64,000 bases of DNA from Candidatus Aminicenantota bacterium (GTDB taxonomy: Bacteria; Acidobacteriota; Aminicenantia; Aminicenantales; Aminicenantaceae). A program made the translations under genes and the position numbers. Below the pieces are notes generated by a model, which saw nothing but the letters and a program-made list of their open reading frames with translations, did no database searches and was not told the origin of the DNA. Below, one piece after another: positions 16,982-25,729 of the stretch. Position 1 is the stretch's first letter, and each line of letters opens with the position of its first letter. The stretch is taken from assembly GCA_016927475.1 (NCBI GenBank), contig JAFGMO010000002.1, positions 120,969 through 184,968 of the forward strand. The letters run 5' to 3'.

Positions 16982-19372
16982 ATCTTTATAAACAACATCA
17001 AAATCGTTCTCCGTCAGTTCCGGCGGCACAAGGGATTCACCGCCATCAACCTCGGCGGTCTTTCTGTCGGGCTGGCGGCTTGTCTCCTCATAGGACTTTA
17101 TATCCAGGACGAGCTGTCATTTGACCGGTTCCACGAAAAAAGCTCTCGTATATACCGTATGGGACAAACTTCCATAGGTTGGCCTTACGGCCGTTTGATA
17201 GAGACCGAATATCCGGAGGTCGAGGACGTCGTCTATATGCGGGCCTACCCAACTTTATCTATCAAACGTGGCGGCTTTTATACCTTCGAAAACATGCTAT
17301 ACGCCGATAATGGTTTTTTCCGCCTTTTTGATTTTCCATTTGTAGCGGGAAATCCGAAGACAGCTTTAGAGGAGCCTAAATCCATCGTTCTGTCAGACAA
17401 GCTGGCCCGGAAGCTTTTTGGGGAAGAGGAGCAAGCCGTCAACCAGACGCTCCTTCTGGGAGAAAATTCTCTGCCATGTACGGTAAAAGGAGTTGCCAGT
17501 GTTCCCCGCCGGTCTCATATTCAATTCGACGCTCTTCTCTCGTTTGATACACTGCGTGTTCTCGATCCGAAATGGTTCGAGACGGAAATGGCGGGAGGTT
17601 GGCTTGACCTCAATGTTGTCAATTACGTTTTATTAAAAGAAGGTGCCGATGCCGGCGCCTTCAAATCTAAGATCCGTGATCTTCCCCATAAATATGCAGG
17701 GAGCTACCTTGAGAGTATGGGATCACCCTATAAGCTGGATCTTGAACCGTTTAACGATATTTACCTTCGTTCTGATTATGGAAATATGCTCGGGCCAAAA
17801 AGCAATATCTCTTATGTATACCTGCTGGTTTTTATCGGATTATTCCTTTTGCTGATTGCCTGCGTCAATTTCATCAATCTGTCAACGGCTCGTTCCATGG
17901 AACGGGCTAAAGAGGTCGGCCTTCGCAAGGTGGTAGGCTCGAGCAGAGGAGCTCTGGTCCGGCAGTTCCTGACTGAATCTCTCTTGACGGGGATAATGGC
18001 CATGATTCTGGCTATCGGCCTGGCGCTGGCCTTTCTTCCTTTTTTTAACGAGCTGACGCTAAAAACGTTCTCTGCCCGCGATCTATTGATTCCGCAGATG
18101 GCATGGATCCTGTTTGCTCTAGTGATCGGTGTGGGGCTTCTGTCGGGTATTTATCCGGCTCTATCTCTTTCGTCATTCCGCCCCGTGGAATCAATCAAAG
18201 GACGCCTTCTGAAAGGACGACACGGCACGTTGTTCCGAAAAGTGCTCGTTATGTTTCAATTTGCCCTTTCAGGTACTCTTATAATAGGAACTTTCATCAT
18301 ACTGAATCAGATTCGTTACATGCATGAACAGAACCTTGGATTTAATCCAGACCAGTTGATTGTCCTTGATGCCGGCCGTGCTCCTTTCCATGAAATGTCC
18401 GGCCGGGTCGATATTTTCAAACAAGAACTGGCAGCTCATCCGGCTGTCCGTTTTGTGAGCTCAACCGGGGCCGTTCCCGGCCTCAGCGGATGGAGAGGAC
18501 AAATTTCTTTTCCCGAAGGATGGGCCGAAAATAAAAGCATCAGTCTTGAATACATCCCGGTTGATTATGACTTTGTTAAAACATTCGAATTAAATATCAT
18601 TGCCGGGCGTGATTTTGATCCATCCCTTTCGACTGATGAAGAGACAGCGGTCATCATTAACGAAGAGGCTGCGCTGATGGCCGGATGGAATTCGCCTCAA
18701 GCATCAATCGGCAAGGGATTTTCCTCTCCCGGAAGCGGAAAGCCCAAAGGCAGAGTCATCGGCGTTATAGAAAATTTCCATCAGCACGGATTACAGGAAA
18801 AAATCGGCCCCATGATGTTCGGGATACGTCCTGCCAACCGTTATTTCGCCCTGCGCTACAAAGCCGGAGATACTTCGTCTGTTACGGCACATATAAAAAA
18901 AACATGGGATCATTTTTTCAAGGGATATCCCCATAACTATTTTTTTCAGGACGAAAGGTTCGCCCGCGAATATGAACAGGACAAGCGTCTGATGAACATT
19001 TTCTTCATCTTCACTATTCTGACTATTTGTATTGCTTCTCTGGGCTTGTTCGGACTTTCGGCCTTTTCTCTGCAGCAGCGAACCAAAGAAATCGGTGTCA
19101 GGAAAGTTCTGGGGGCATCGACAGCCAATATTGCGGTCTATCTTTCCCATGATTTTTTAAAACTTGTTATGATATCTTTTTTGGCCTCGATCCCGATAAG
19201 CTATTTTTCCATGCAGAGCTGGCTTAAAAACTATGCCTACCGAACAGAAATCGGGATAGACATTTTTATCATCGGAGCAGTGCTTATGATTGCTGTTGCC
19301 GTATTAACAATAAGTTATCAAACCATCAAGGCAGCGTTGACCGATCCGATACACAGCCTGCGTTATGAATAA
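16982..19372 (+). CDS. FtsX/MacB-type ABC transporter permease with apparent ATC start
   Basis: Two MacB periplasmic-core plus FtsX units typical of this family: GGLSVGLAACLLIGLYIQDE near the start, SMERAKEVGLRKVVGSSRGA in the middle, RTKEIGVRKVLGASTANIAV late, ending DPIHSLRYE. The first ATG (17159) would delete TM1, but the frame is open upstream and reads FINNIKIVLRQFRRHKGFTA, exactly as in sibling genes. ATC at 16982 stands where ATG is expected, 5 nt after a perfect GGAAGG ribosome site, and no ATG, GTG or TTG lies between the upstream stop at 16931 and 17159. So this is a rare ATC start, a start-codon mutation, or a base error. No ATPase or PadR gene is adjacent. Confidence 0.8.
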   Translation: MFINNIKIVLRQFRRHKGFTAINLGGLSVGLAACLLIGLYIQDELSFDRFHEKSSRIYRMGQTSIGWPYGRLIETEYPEVEDVVYMRAYPTLSIKRGGFYTFENMLYADNGFFRLFDFPFVAGNPKTALEEPKSIVLSDKLARKLFGEEEQAVNQTLLLGENSLPCTVKGVASVPRRSHIQFDALLSFDTLRVLDPKWFETEMAGGWLDLNVVNYVLLKEGADAGAFKSKIRDLPHKYAGSYLESMGSPYKLDLEPFNDIYLRSDYGNMLGPKSNISYVYLLVFIGLFLLLIACVNFINLSTARSMERAKEVGLRKVVGSSRGALVRQFLTESLLTGIMAMILAIGLALAFLPFFNELTLKTFSARDLLIPQMAWILFALVIGVGLLSGIYPALSLSSFRPVESIKGRLLKGRHGTLFRKVLVMFQFALSGTLIIGTFIILNQIRYMHEQNLGFNPDQLIVLDAGRAPFHEMSGRVDIFKQELAAHPAVRFVSSTGAVPGLSGWRGQISFPEGWAENKSISLEYIPVDYDFVKTFELNIIAGRDFDPSLSTDEETAVIINEEAALMAGWNSPQASIGKGFSSPGSGKPKGRVIGVIENFHQHGLQEKIGPMMFGIRPANRYFALRYKAGDTSSVTAHIKKTWDHFFKGYPHNYFFQDERFAREYEQDKRLMNIFFIFTILTICIASLGLFGLSAFSLQQRTKEIGVRKVLGASTANIAVYLSHDFLKLVMISFLASIPISYFSMQSWLKNYAYRTEIGIDIFIIGAVLMIAVAVLTISYQTIKAALTDPIHSLRYE

Positions 19373-19380
19373 AGATTTCT

Positions 19381-19485
19381 TTATTCGTATCGAAGACTGT
19401 CCATCGGGTCGGCGAGAGCGGCTTTAAGGGACTGATAACTGACAGTCATTAAGGCAATGGCAAAAGCCATCACGGCAGCCGCGAT
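19381..19485 (-). pseudogene. C-terminal remnant of an FtsX-type permease
   Basis: Reading the minus strand toward a TAA at 19383-19381 gives AVMAFAIALMTVSYQSLKAA followed by LADPMDSLRYE. This is the unmistakable tail of the FtsX family (compare ISYQTIKAALTDPIHSLRYE at the end of the gene just before it). Only about 35 codons remain, and in the same frame the next codon upstream is the stop of the TreT-like gene. No start exists. It faces the intact FtsX gene tail to tail and probably marks a deletion or rearrangement breakpoint at about 19486. Confidence 0.8.
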
Positions 19486-20700
19486 TTAGTAATGGTTGAG
19501 CACATCATTAAGCAAATTCAGATAATCAGAAAGGTGGCGGGTGATCAGGAAGTTCTTTCGAACAAATTCCTTTCCTTTCGCTCCCATTTCTTGGGAAAGA
19601 TTGGGATCTTTAAGCAGGGTGATCACTTTATCCGCACAGCCCTCAATGTCATCGGGCTTGACCAGGAAGCCCGTCACATTGTTCAGAACCTGCTTGGGGA
19701 TGCCGCCCACTTTTGAAGCGACGACCGGTGTTCCCTTCCACTGCGCCTCGGAAACCGTCAGCCCGAATCCTTCCCGCAGCGACTTCTGCAGGATAACGGC
19801 CGACACCCTTTGCAGGCTGTTGACAAGGATCTGGTTATCGCCGAGAACAAATACAACATCCCCGGACGCAAGGTATTTGGCGGCCTTCTGTCTCATCTGG
19901 TTGTAGATGGTGATTCCTTCCGGATCATCGGGAGCCATGTTATAGCAGTAAACCAAGCGGCAGTCCACCTGCTCCTTGACAATCTCAAAAACCTTCAGTA
20001 CCCCCTCAGGGTCTTTCCAGGGATCAAAGCGCGAAACCTGGGTGATCAGGGGTTTATCTGTGGGAACGTTGAATTTTTCCAGGTGTTTTTTGATGACCGT
20101 GTGAGATAATTCCATGTTTTTTGCCGACAAAGGATCGATCGACGGAGGAATCACCCGCTGCTCCAAGGGCAAATCCTTTTTTTTGAAATTTTCGCTGGAG
20201 ACGATGACCATATCATAGCGAAGAATGAACGTTTTCATGAATTCCCAAAGTTCCGGATTAGGATTGGTGATATCGATATGACAGCGCCAGATCCAGGGCT
20301 GAACCTTTTTGGCGAACTTGATCAAGGAAAGAGGCTGGGGGTCATGAACAATAACACAGTCATGGTCCAGGTGGGTGAACTTCAAAAACCGCTCATTTGT
20401 CTCAAGGTAATTATCCTTCTTATTATTGGTCAAACGGATATTATGGCCCTGCAGCCCATTATGAAATTTTTTGGTGATGGTGAAAAAATCACTGGGACCG
20501 ATAAGAACCCGCCAACCGGCATCAATTCCCGCATCATTCATCAGCAAAACAAGATTGTTCAGGATCTCAGCAACGCCGCCTCCATGGGCCGTGGAGTTTA
20601 TGTGGACAATATGCTTTTTTACCAGACGATGGGCCCTCTGGTATATTTTCCCGACGACCTCGCCTCCAACGACCGGAATATAATCATCAAGACTTTTCAT
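19486..20700 (-). CDS. treT: Trehalose synthase-type glycosyltransferase (TreT-like, GT4)
   Basis: 404 residues from ATG 20700, which has a GAGG ribosome site and gives MKSLDDYIPVVGGEVVGKIY. An upstream in-frame start would add 20 poorly plausible residues. Family features are HINSTAHGGGVAEILNNLV, WRVLIGPSDFFTITKKFHN, VIVHDPQPL, WRCHIDITNPNPELW, QVSRFDPWKDPEGVLKVFEI and the GT4 signature SLREGFGLTVSEAQWKGTPV. TreT enzymes make trehalose from an NDP-glucose and glucose, reversibly. Together with the TPS-TPP fusion it gives the cell a second potential trehalose route. TreT and related trehalose phosphorylases of GT4 are hard to separate by eye. Confidence 0.82.
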   Translation of the reverse strand: MKSLDDYIPVVGGEVVGKIYQRAHRLVKKHIVHINSTAHGGGVAEILNNLVLLMNDAGIDAGWRVLIGPSDFFTITKKFHNGLQGHNIRLTNNKKDNYLETNERFLKFTHLDHDCVIVHDPQPLSLIKFAKKVQPWIWRCHIDITNPNPELWEFMKTFILRYDMVIVSSENFKKKDLPLEQRVIPPSIDPLSAKNMELSHTVIKKHLEKFNVPTDKPLITQVSRFDPWKDPEGVLKVFEIVKEQVDCRLVYCYNMAPDDPEGITIYNQMRQKAAKYLASGDVVFVLGDNQILVNSLQRVSAVILQKSLREGFGLTVSEAQWKGTPVVASKVGGIPKQVLNNVTGFLVKPDDIEGCADKVITLLKDPNLSQEMGAKGKEFVRKNFLITRHLSDYLNLLNDVLNHY

Positions 20701-20789
20701 GCAAACATCCTCAATTTCATTTTTTTTATGCTTTATACCACTTGAAATAAAATACGTCAAACGTTGGGGTCATTTGATATTGAAGAAAT

Positions 20790-22544
20790 TTATTTTTTCA
20801 CATAAAAGGATAAACCATGTCCTATTGAATAGAGCCCGGGAATGGATACAGGCAGTTTTCCCTTGATATCGGCCATCCCCAAAACCGCACGTGCGGCGGC
20901 CTTCTGAGCCGCCTCATAATACCGGTAGGCGCATAAATAAGCATTAATCTCCGGAAAGCAGCGAATAAAATAAGGACTGCCGAAAGAAACGGCGATAGCC
21001 GGTATTCCCGCTTCAACAGCCCTATTGATCATGGTGATATGGCGTTCTTCCAGGCCGACAGTTCCCTTCTGCGAACGGACTCGTGAAAAAAGGGTAAAAA
21101 CCACGGCATCGGCGTTCCGCATCGATTCCTCCGCCTCCTTTAGGTATTCCTCGCCGGTAAACTTGTCGGCAAAAAAGGATTCGACCTGAGGACAGTGCTT
21201 CTCGAGCTCCTGTATAAACGGACGGCCGGCATAATAATCTCCAGGATCACTGCTCAAAGAGAAAACAAAAATTTTCCCGTCTTTTCCAACAGGCAGAACA
21301 TTTCCTTCATTTTTAACCAGGGTCAAAGAGGCCTCGAACAGGGCTTCGGCTTTTTGGACATGTTCCGGGGCAGCGATGACGGTATCCAGGCTTGTTTCAT
21401 CGACCAATCTGCTCTTATGAAGGCCGAGCTTAGCCTTGGCTGTTAAGATCCGCCGGACTGACTCGTCCAACCGCCCTTCGGAAAGCTTCCCTTCACGGAC
21501 AGCTCCAACCAGTGTCTTGACAACATCCGGTATTTCCGGGGGAAGAAGAAGGCAGTCCACGCCGGCCGCTACGGCTTTAACGGCCGCTTCCCCGGGAGAA
21601 TAAAGCGTGGTCACGCCTCCCATCTCCAGGGCATCAGTGACGATCAATCCCTTAAAACCCATTTTTTGACGAAGAAGCTTGGTCAAAATAACCGGGGATA
21701 ATGTGGCCGGCAGGCTGGGGGTCGGGTCCAGTGCCGGCAGATGAATATGGGCCGTCATGACAGCCATCACACCCGCATCAATGGCTTTCTTGAACGGATA
21801 AAGCTCCACCTTTTCCAACCTATCCCGGTCGGCGTAAACCGTGGGAAGAACCGTATGGGAATCCAAATCGGTATCCCCGTGTCCGGGAAAGTGCTTGGCC
21901 GTGGCAATGAGGCCGTTCTCCTGGCATCCCCGAATGAACGGACAAACCAGCCGCCCCACCAGCTCCGGGCTTTCCCCCACCGAACGGACGTTGATGATGG
22001 GATTTTCCGGATTAATGTTGACGTCGGCCACCGGAGCATAGGTCATGTGGATGCCGACCGCCCGGGCTTCACGGGCCGTTACGGCGCCCATGTCATAGGC
22101 CATCTCCTCCGAGCCTGCAGCTCCCAGGGCCATGAGGGGCGGAAAAACAACAGCCCCATCAAGCTGCTGTCCCAGTCCCCTCTCCAGGTCGGAAGCGATA
22201 AGAAGCGGTACATCGGCCATAGACTGGAGCGTATTCGTCAAATAGGCCGCTTCATAAATATCCCCCAAAAAAAGAATGAGTCCCCCGATTTTCACGTCCT
22301 TGATGAGTTCCTCAAGTTCCTTGAATTTGGAGCTTTCCCTGTTGAAAAACAGCCCGTTATAGCGGCAGAAGATAAGCTGCCCGGCTTTCTCTTCCAGCGT
22401 CATTCTTTTCAGGTTCTTTTCCACCCATCTTTCGCCCGAAGAATCCAGCAACATGGTTGTTTTTGGTTTGATACGTGCACAGGAAACCGCAGAAAAAATC
22501 ACAGCCAAAGCAACCACAAAGGATTTCATCAAAAAAAATTTCAT
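20790..22544 (-). CDS. Glycoside hydrolase family 3 lipoprotein (NagZ/BglX-like)
   Basis: 584 residues from ATG 22544, with a lipoprotein signal ending AVSC (Cys22). A longer in-frame TTG start at 22607 would overlap apt and bury the signal. The GH3 barrel shows EEKAGQLIFCRYNGLF, LIASDLERGLGQQLDG, the family motif TAKHFPGHGDTDLDSHTVLP and the catalytic Asp loop GLIVTDALEMGGV. A C-terminal alpha/beta sandwich follows (NADAVVFTLFSRVRSQKG). KHFPGHGDTDLDSH is typical of the beta-N-acetylglucosaminidase branch, so peptidoglycan or chitin-oligosaccharide trimming in the periplasm is likely. Confidence 0.88.
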   Translation of the reverse strand: MKFFLMKSFVVALAVIFSAVSCARIKPKTTMLLDSSGERWVEKNLKRMTLEEKAGQLIFCRYNGLFFNRESSKFKELEELIKDVKIGGLILFLGDIYEAAYLTNTLQSMADVPLLIASDLERGLGQQLDGAVVFPPLMALGAAGSEEMAYDMGAVTAREARAVGIHMTYAPVADVNINPENPIINVRSVGESPELVGRLVCPFIRGCQENGLIATAKHFPGHGDTDLDSHTVLPTVYADRDRLEKVELYPFKKAIDAGVMAVMTAHIHLPALDPTPSLPATLSPVILTKLLRQKMGFKGLIVTDALEMGGVTTLYSPGEAAVKAVAAGVDCLLLPPEIPDVVKTLVGAVREGKLSEGRLDESVRRILTAKAKLGLHKSRLVDETSLDTVIAAPEHVQKAEALFEASLTLVKNEGNVLPVGKDGKIFVFSLSSDPGDYYAGRPFIQELEKHCPQVESFFADKFTGEEYLKEAEESMRNADAVVFTLFSRVRSQKGTVGLEERHITMINRAVEAGIPAIAVSFGSPYFIRCFPEINAYLCAYRYYEAAQKAAARAVLGMADIKGKLPVSIPGLYSIGHGLSFYVKK

Positions 22545-22596
22545 CTTTTTGCCGTTTTCTCTCTTTATGAAAAGTGCCCAGGCCGCCGGCTGTCTC

Positions 22597-23133
22597 TTAT
22601 TTCTCAAAAGAAATCAGGCTCAAGACATCGATGTCAGGATGGGCTTTTTTAATAAAATCCAATCCTTTAAGGAAAGCCAGGTCGACCACAGCGGCAAATC
22701 CGACAACCTTTCCTCCCAGTTTTTTCACCAGGTCGATTGCGCTGACAGAGGTCGATCCGGTGGCGATCAGATCATCGACAATAAGGACGCGCTGCCCGGA
22801 CTTGATGCTGTCATGGTGCATCTCAAAATATTCAACGGCGTATTCATTGGGCGCCTTGATGCTGATGGTCTTTCGCGGCAGTTTCCCTTTTTTCCGAATG
22901 ACGGCCATACCCACACCAAGATTGTAGGCCACGGGCCCTGAGAAGAAAAAACCGCGGGATTCCAGGCCGACAACGACCTCCGGCTTACGCTTCCTGGCCC
23001 AGGAAACCAGCTCATCCACAACATGGGCGAAACACTCGGCATCCTCGATAAGAGGGGTAATATCTTTGAAACCAATTCCCGGTTTGGGAAAATCCTTTAC
23101 TTCACAGATTTTGCTTTTGGCACGTTCGATCAT
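22597..23133 (-). CDS. apt: Adenine phosphoribosyltransferase
   Basis: 178 residues, the normal length for APRT, which salvages adenine to AMP with PRPP in the cytoplasm. Motifs are DFPKPGIGFKDITPLIED at the start, GLESRGFFFSGPVAYNLG, the KGKLPRKT loop and the PRPP-binding VLIVDDLIATGSTSVSAIDL. A GGAAGGAG ribosome site precedes ATG 23133. A tandem repeat fills the gap to the mscS-like gene upstream. Confidence 0.96.
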   Translation of the reverse strand: MIERAKSKICEVKDFPKPGIGFKDITPLIEDAECFAHVVDELVSWARKRKPEVVVGLESRGFFFSGPVAYNLGVGMAVIRKKGKLPRKTISIKAPNEYAVEYFEMHHDSIKSGQRVLIVDDLIATGSTSVSAIDLVKKLGGKVVGFAAVVDLAFLKGLDFIKKAHPDIDVLSLISFEK

Positions 23134-23145
23134 TTCTCCTTCCTT

Positions 23146-23257
23146 TTATGAACGATGTTGTTGTTCATACGACCATATTTTCTATGGGCATTTTTTATGA
23201 CGATGTTGTCGTTCATACGGCCATATTCTCTATCGGCATTTCTTATGAACGATCTAA
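23146..23257. repeat. About 2.3 tandem copies of a 48-49-bp repeat, running into the mscS-like 3' end
   Basis: Unit 1 is 23146-23194, unit 2 is 23195-23242 (one base shorter and slightly diverged), and a partial unit 3 is 23243-23257. Each full unit opens TTATGA(A)CGATGTTGT and carries CATATT and GGCATT further on. Unit 1 contains a small hairpin (ATGAAC...GTTCAT). The partial third unit supplies the TAA stop and last residues (LDRS) of the MscS-like protein, so the array may have grown by duplication of the gene's end. Confidence 0.85.
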
Positions 23258-24298
23258 GTTTTTTGTGTATATAGTTCTTGTCGGAAATGGAATGCCTATT
23301 CCCGCCTTATGCAAACCCTTGTAGATCGCATCTGTAACGGTCAACTTCATCGAATAAGCATCCTCATAACTCTGCACCCAAACACGGGCCACAAAATCCA
23401 GCGAAAAATCGGACATCTGCATAAAATGAACGGCAGGTGCCGGGTCCTTCAAAACCCCATCGATATTATTCAATGTTTCCAAAACCACCTTATGGACCTT
23501 GTCCGTATCTGAACCGTATTCCACACCGAATTCGACATTGACCCTCATTTCGAGCGTGGGCTGAGTGTAATTTTTTATCTTGGCATTGGCCAGGTAGCCG
23601 TTGGGAATGTAGATGACCTCATTATCATAAGTCCTGAGCTTCGTGCTCCGCAGTCCGATATCCAGAATAATCCCCAGCTCGCCGGACTCCAGTTTCACCT
23701 TGTCCCCCACCTTAAAAGTCTTATCCAGGACGAGCTGCAGCCCGCCCAGAATGTTTGACAATGAATCCTTTACGGCCAAACCGATGGCCAGGCCGGCGAT
23801 TCCGGCGGTGGCCAGCAGTGGGCTGATATCGATATGCCATGCATTGAAAATGAAGAATGTCCCCAGGATAATAACCACGGCCTTTAAGATTTTTTGTAAG
23901 AGAGGAATCAGCCTGTCATCGGCCGTCGTTTTGGTGCGGTGTTTCCAATCTTGGGTCCACTGTTTGGCAAAGCTGTCGATAATGTTCACCAATAGAATGA
24001 TGACAATCAAAACCAGCAGGCTGTTGACGATGTTGGAGAAAAGCTCCGTTCTCTGCTCGAAGCTTTCGATGGCAAATTTCACGCCGATCAAAAGGATGAC
24101 ATAAAACAGGATCTTGGAGACGTTTTTAATGATTATGTCATCTATTTTGGTTTTGGTACGTTTGGCCAGGGGTTTCAGAACTTTTTTGATGATGATCTTG
24201 GACAAAAGGGCGATGATATAAGAAGCCACGATAATGAGAGCAAACTTGAGGGTGGCGTTTGCGGAGATAAAATTGATAATGTCTTTCAAAACATCCAT
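23243..24298 (-). CDS. Mechanosensitive ion channel, MscS family
   Basis: 351 residues from ATG 24298, which has an AAAGGAG site 7 nt upstream; the longer in-frame start at 24358 lacks one. There are four hydrophobic segments (FALIIVASYIIALLSKIIIK; ILFYVILLIGVKFAIESF; LLVLIVIILLVNIIDSF; VVIILGTFFIFNAW). The pore-lining helix and beta domain of MscS follow (ATAGIAGLAIGLAVKDSLSN, LDKTFKVGDKVKL, YIPNGYLANAKIKNYTQP). It opens under membrane tension to release solutes during osmotic downshock. That fits a neighbourhood with two trehalose synthesis genes, though no regulation is visible. Confidence 0.93.
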   Translation of the reverse strand: MDVLKDIINFISANATLKFALIIVASYIIALLSKIIIKKVLKPLAKRTKTKIDDIIIKNVSKILFYVILLIGVKFAIESFEQRTELFSNIVNSLLVLIVIILLVNIIDSFAKQWTQDWKHRTKTTADDRLIPLLQKILKAVVIILGTFFIFNAWHIDISPLLATAGIAGLAIGLAVKDSLSNILGGLQLVLDKTFKVGDKVKLESGELGIILDIGLRSTKLRTYDNEVIYIPNGYLANAKIKNYTQPTLEMRVNVEFGVEYGSDTDKVHKVVLETLNNIDGVLKDPAPAVHFMQMSDFSLDFVARVWVQSYEDAYSMKLTVTDAIYKGLHKAGIGIPFPTRTIYTKNLDRS

Positions 24299-24399
24299 TA
24301 TGAATCTCCTTTGTTCATGGCTGTTGTCTACAATACTCCAAGCCCGCAAGAATTTCAAACACCTTCTCTTTCATTTAAACATCCATTAAAATAAACTTT

Positions 24400-25053
24400 A
24401 TGAATCCCATAAACTGGACCCTGTGCCTCATTGCCGACGTTGGTTTTCTTCCGCCGCCGGGTCTTTACGACGCTGTCCGTTCGGCCGTCTCCGGAGGGGC
24501 GACAATGATCCAGCTCCGGGGAAAAACCTGCACAACACGCCGCTTCCTCGAACTGGCCCTTGAGCTTAAAAAAATTACCGAAGAAAGCGGCATCCCTTTG
24601 ATTATCAACGACCGGGCGGATGTGGCCGCGGCATGTGATGCCCAGGGTGTCCATCTCGGCAGGGATGACCTGCCTCTCGAAGCGGCCAGGCGCATCCTGG
24701 GAAAAAATAAGCTCATCGGCCTATCGGTCAACACCATTGAAGAAGCCCGTTTTGCGGAATATGCGGGCGCCGATTATCTCGGCGTAGGACCGGCTTTTTA
24801 TACCACAACAAAAACAGATATTAAATCTGTTTTGAGACCAGAGGGATTGAAGATTATCCGGAACTCCGTCAAGCTGCCTTTACTGGCCATAGGCGGCATT
24901 ACCGAGAAAAACGCGGCCGAAGCCGGGGCCTCGGGAATGGACGGCGTAGCCGTTATCTCGTCCGTGCTCAAGGCCGAAAACAAAAAAAAGGCCGCTGGGG
25001 ATATCGTAGAAGCATTTTTACGCGGAAAAATGATGTTTTCGAAATCAGGATAA
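24400..25053 (+). CDS. thiE: Thiamine-phosphate synthase
   Basis: 217 residues, about the usual length. ThiE joins the thiazole and pyrimidine phosphates to form thiamine phosphate in the cytoplasm. Motifs are MIQLRGKTCTTRRFLELA, LIINDRADVAAACDAQGVHL, GRDDLPLEAARRIL, GLSVNTIEEARFAEYAGADY, GVGPAFYTTTK and LLAIGGITEKNAAEAGASGM. No other thiamine gene and no TPP riboswitch is evident nearby. The last 9 nt overlap the convergent tsaE gene. There is no clear ribosome site ahead of ATG 24400. Confidence 0.94.
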   Translation: MNPINWTLCLIADVGFLPPPGLYDAVRSAVSGGATMIQLRGKTCTTRRFLELALELKKITEESGIPLIINDRADVAAACDAQGVHLGRDDLPLEAARRILGKNKLIGLSVNTIEEARFAEYAGADYLGVGPAFYTTTKTDIKSVLRPEGLKIIRNSVKLPLLAIGGITEKNAAEAGASGMDGVAVISSVLKAENKKKAAGDIVEAFLRGKMMFSKSG

Positions 25054-25497
25054 CTTTTTTACCTCGATTGTTCTTATGTCTTCTTCCCCGACAGCGATTT
25101 TTACCCTCAGGGCATGATTTGGGCGAAAGGGAAGTTTTTCGGCCCACTCGACAATAACCACTCCTTCCCCAAGAAAATCCTCCCAGCCCAGGTCCGATAT
25201 CTCATCACTATTTTCCAAACGGTAAAGATCGATATGGTAGATGGGGACCCGGCCCACATAGATATTGACAAGTGTGTAGGAAGGGCTGCAGACCTGGGTG
25301 ATATCTGAAAATTTCAGTCCCAAGGCAACCCCCTTGGCGAAAACCGTTTTCCCCGCTCCGAGTTCCCCCTCGAGGAGAAGGACCTCATCTCCTTTGAACG
25401 TTCGGGCCAGGTCCCGGGCAAAATGAATGGTCTCTGCTTCGGACCGGGAAATGAACGTTTCGACATCTTTTTCAGAATATTTCATTCGTTTGTTTGA
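25045..25497 (-). CDS. tsaE: tRNA N6-threonylcarbamoyladenosine biosynthesis ATPase TsaE
   Basis: 150 residues from ATG 25497. It has a Walker A motif (LLLEGELGAGKTVFAKGVAL), then VCSPSYTLVNIYVG and the HIDLYRLENSDEISDLGWEDF segment that defines TsaE, and a WAEKLPF near the end. It powers cycling of the TsaBD complex in t6A tRNA modification. An upstream start at 25530 would add 11 residues; neither has a strong ribosome site. It is convergent with thiE. Confidence 0.94.
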   Translation of the reverse strand, partial: SNKRMKYSEKDVETFISRSEAETIHFARDLARTFKGDEVLLLEGELGAGKTVFAKGVALGLKFSDITQVCSPSYTLVNIYVGRVPIYHIDLYRLENSDEISDLGWEDFLGEGVVIVEWAEKLPFRPNHALRVKIAVGEEDIRTIEVKKLS

Positions 25498-25621
25498 CAT
25501 TGCGCTATATCCACCATCGAATTTTAACACAACCCACTTGGCTATCCTATATTGTCATCGCTCTAATGAACCGGATGATGACTATTGTTATTTTTCTACC
25601 CTTTTTTTTCTCCATGAGATC

Positions 25622-25707
25622 CCCCAAAAATGGCATCAATTTTTGTATAATCAATGAGCAACACATAAGTTAGCGAAAAGATGAAGTGGAACACACCATT
25701 TTTGGGG
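25622..25707. repeat. 12-bp perfect inverted repeat
   Basis: CCCCAAAAATGG (25622-25633) is perfectly complementary to CCATTTTTGGGG (25696-25707), 62 bp apart, in the 516-bp gene-free stretch between tsaE and gap. It sits 22 bp before a much stronger inverted repeat and may belong to the same element. Confidence 0.55.
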
Positions 25708-25729
25708 CACCTTTAATCGCCCTTTCACC

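Noticed and set aside
16861..17124. 87-aa ORF ahead of the FtsX gene
   Set aside because: Different frame from the clear FtsX N-terminal reading (FINNIKIVLRQFRRHKG), TTG start, no family features.
24300..24400. TPP riboswitch ahead of thiE
   Set aside because: The region is short and lacks the conserved CTGAGA/ACCTGA-type THI-box blocks.
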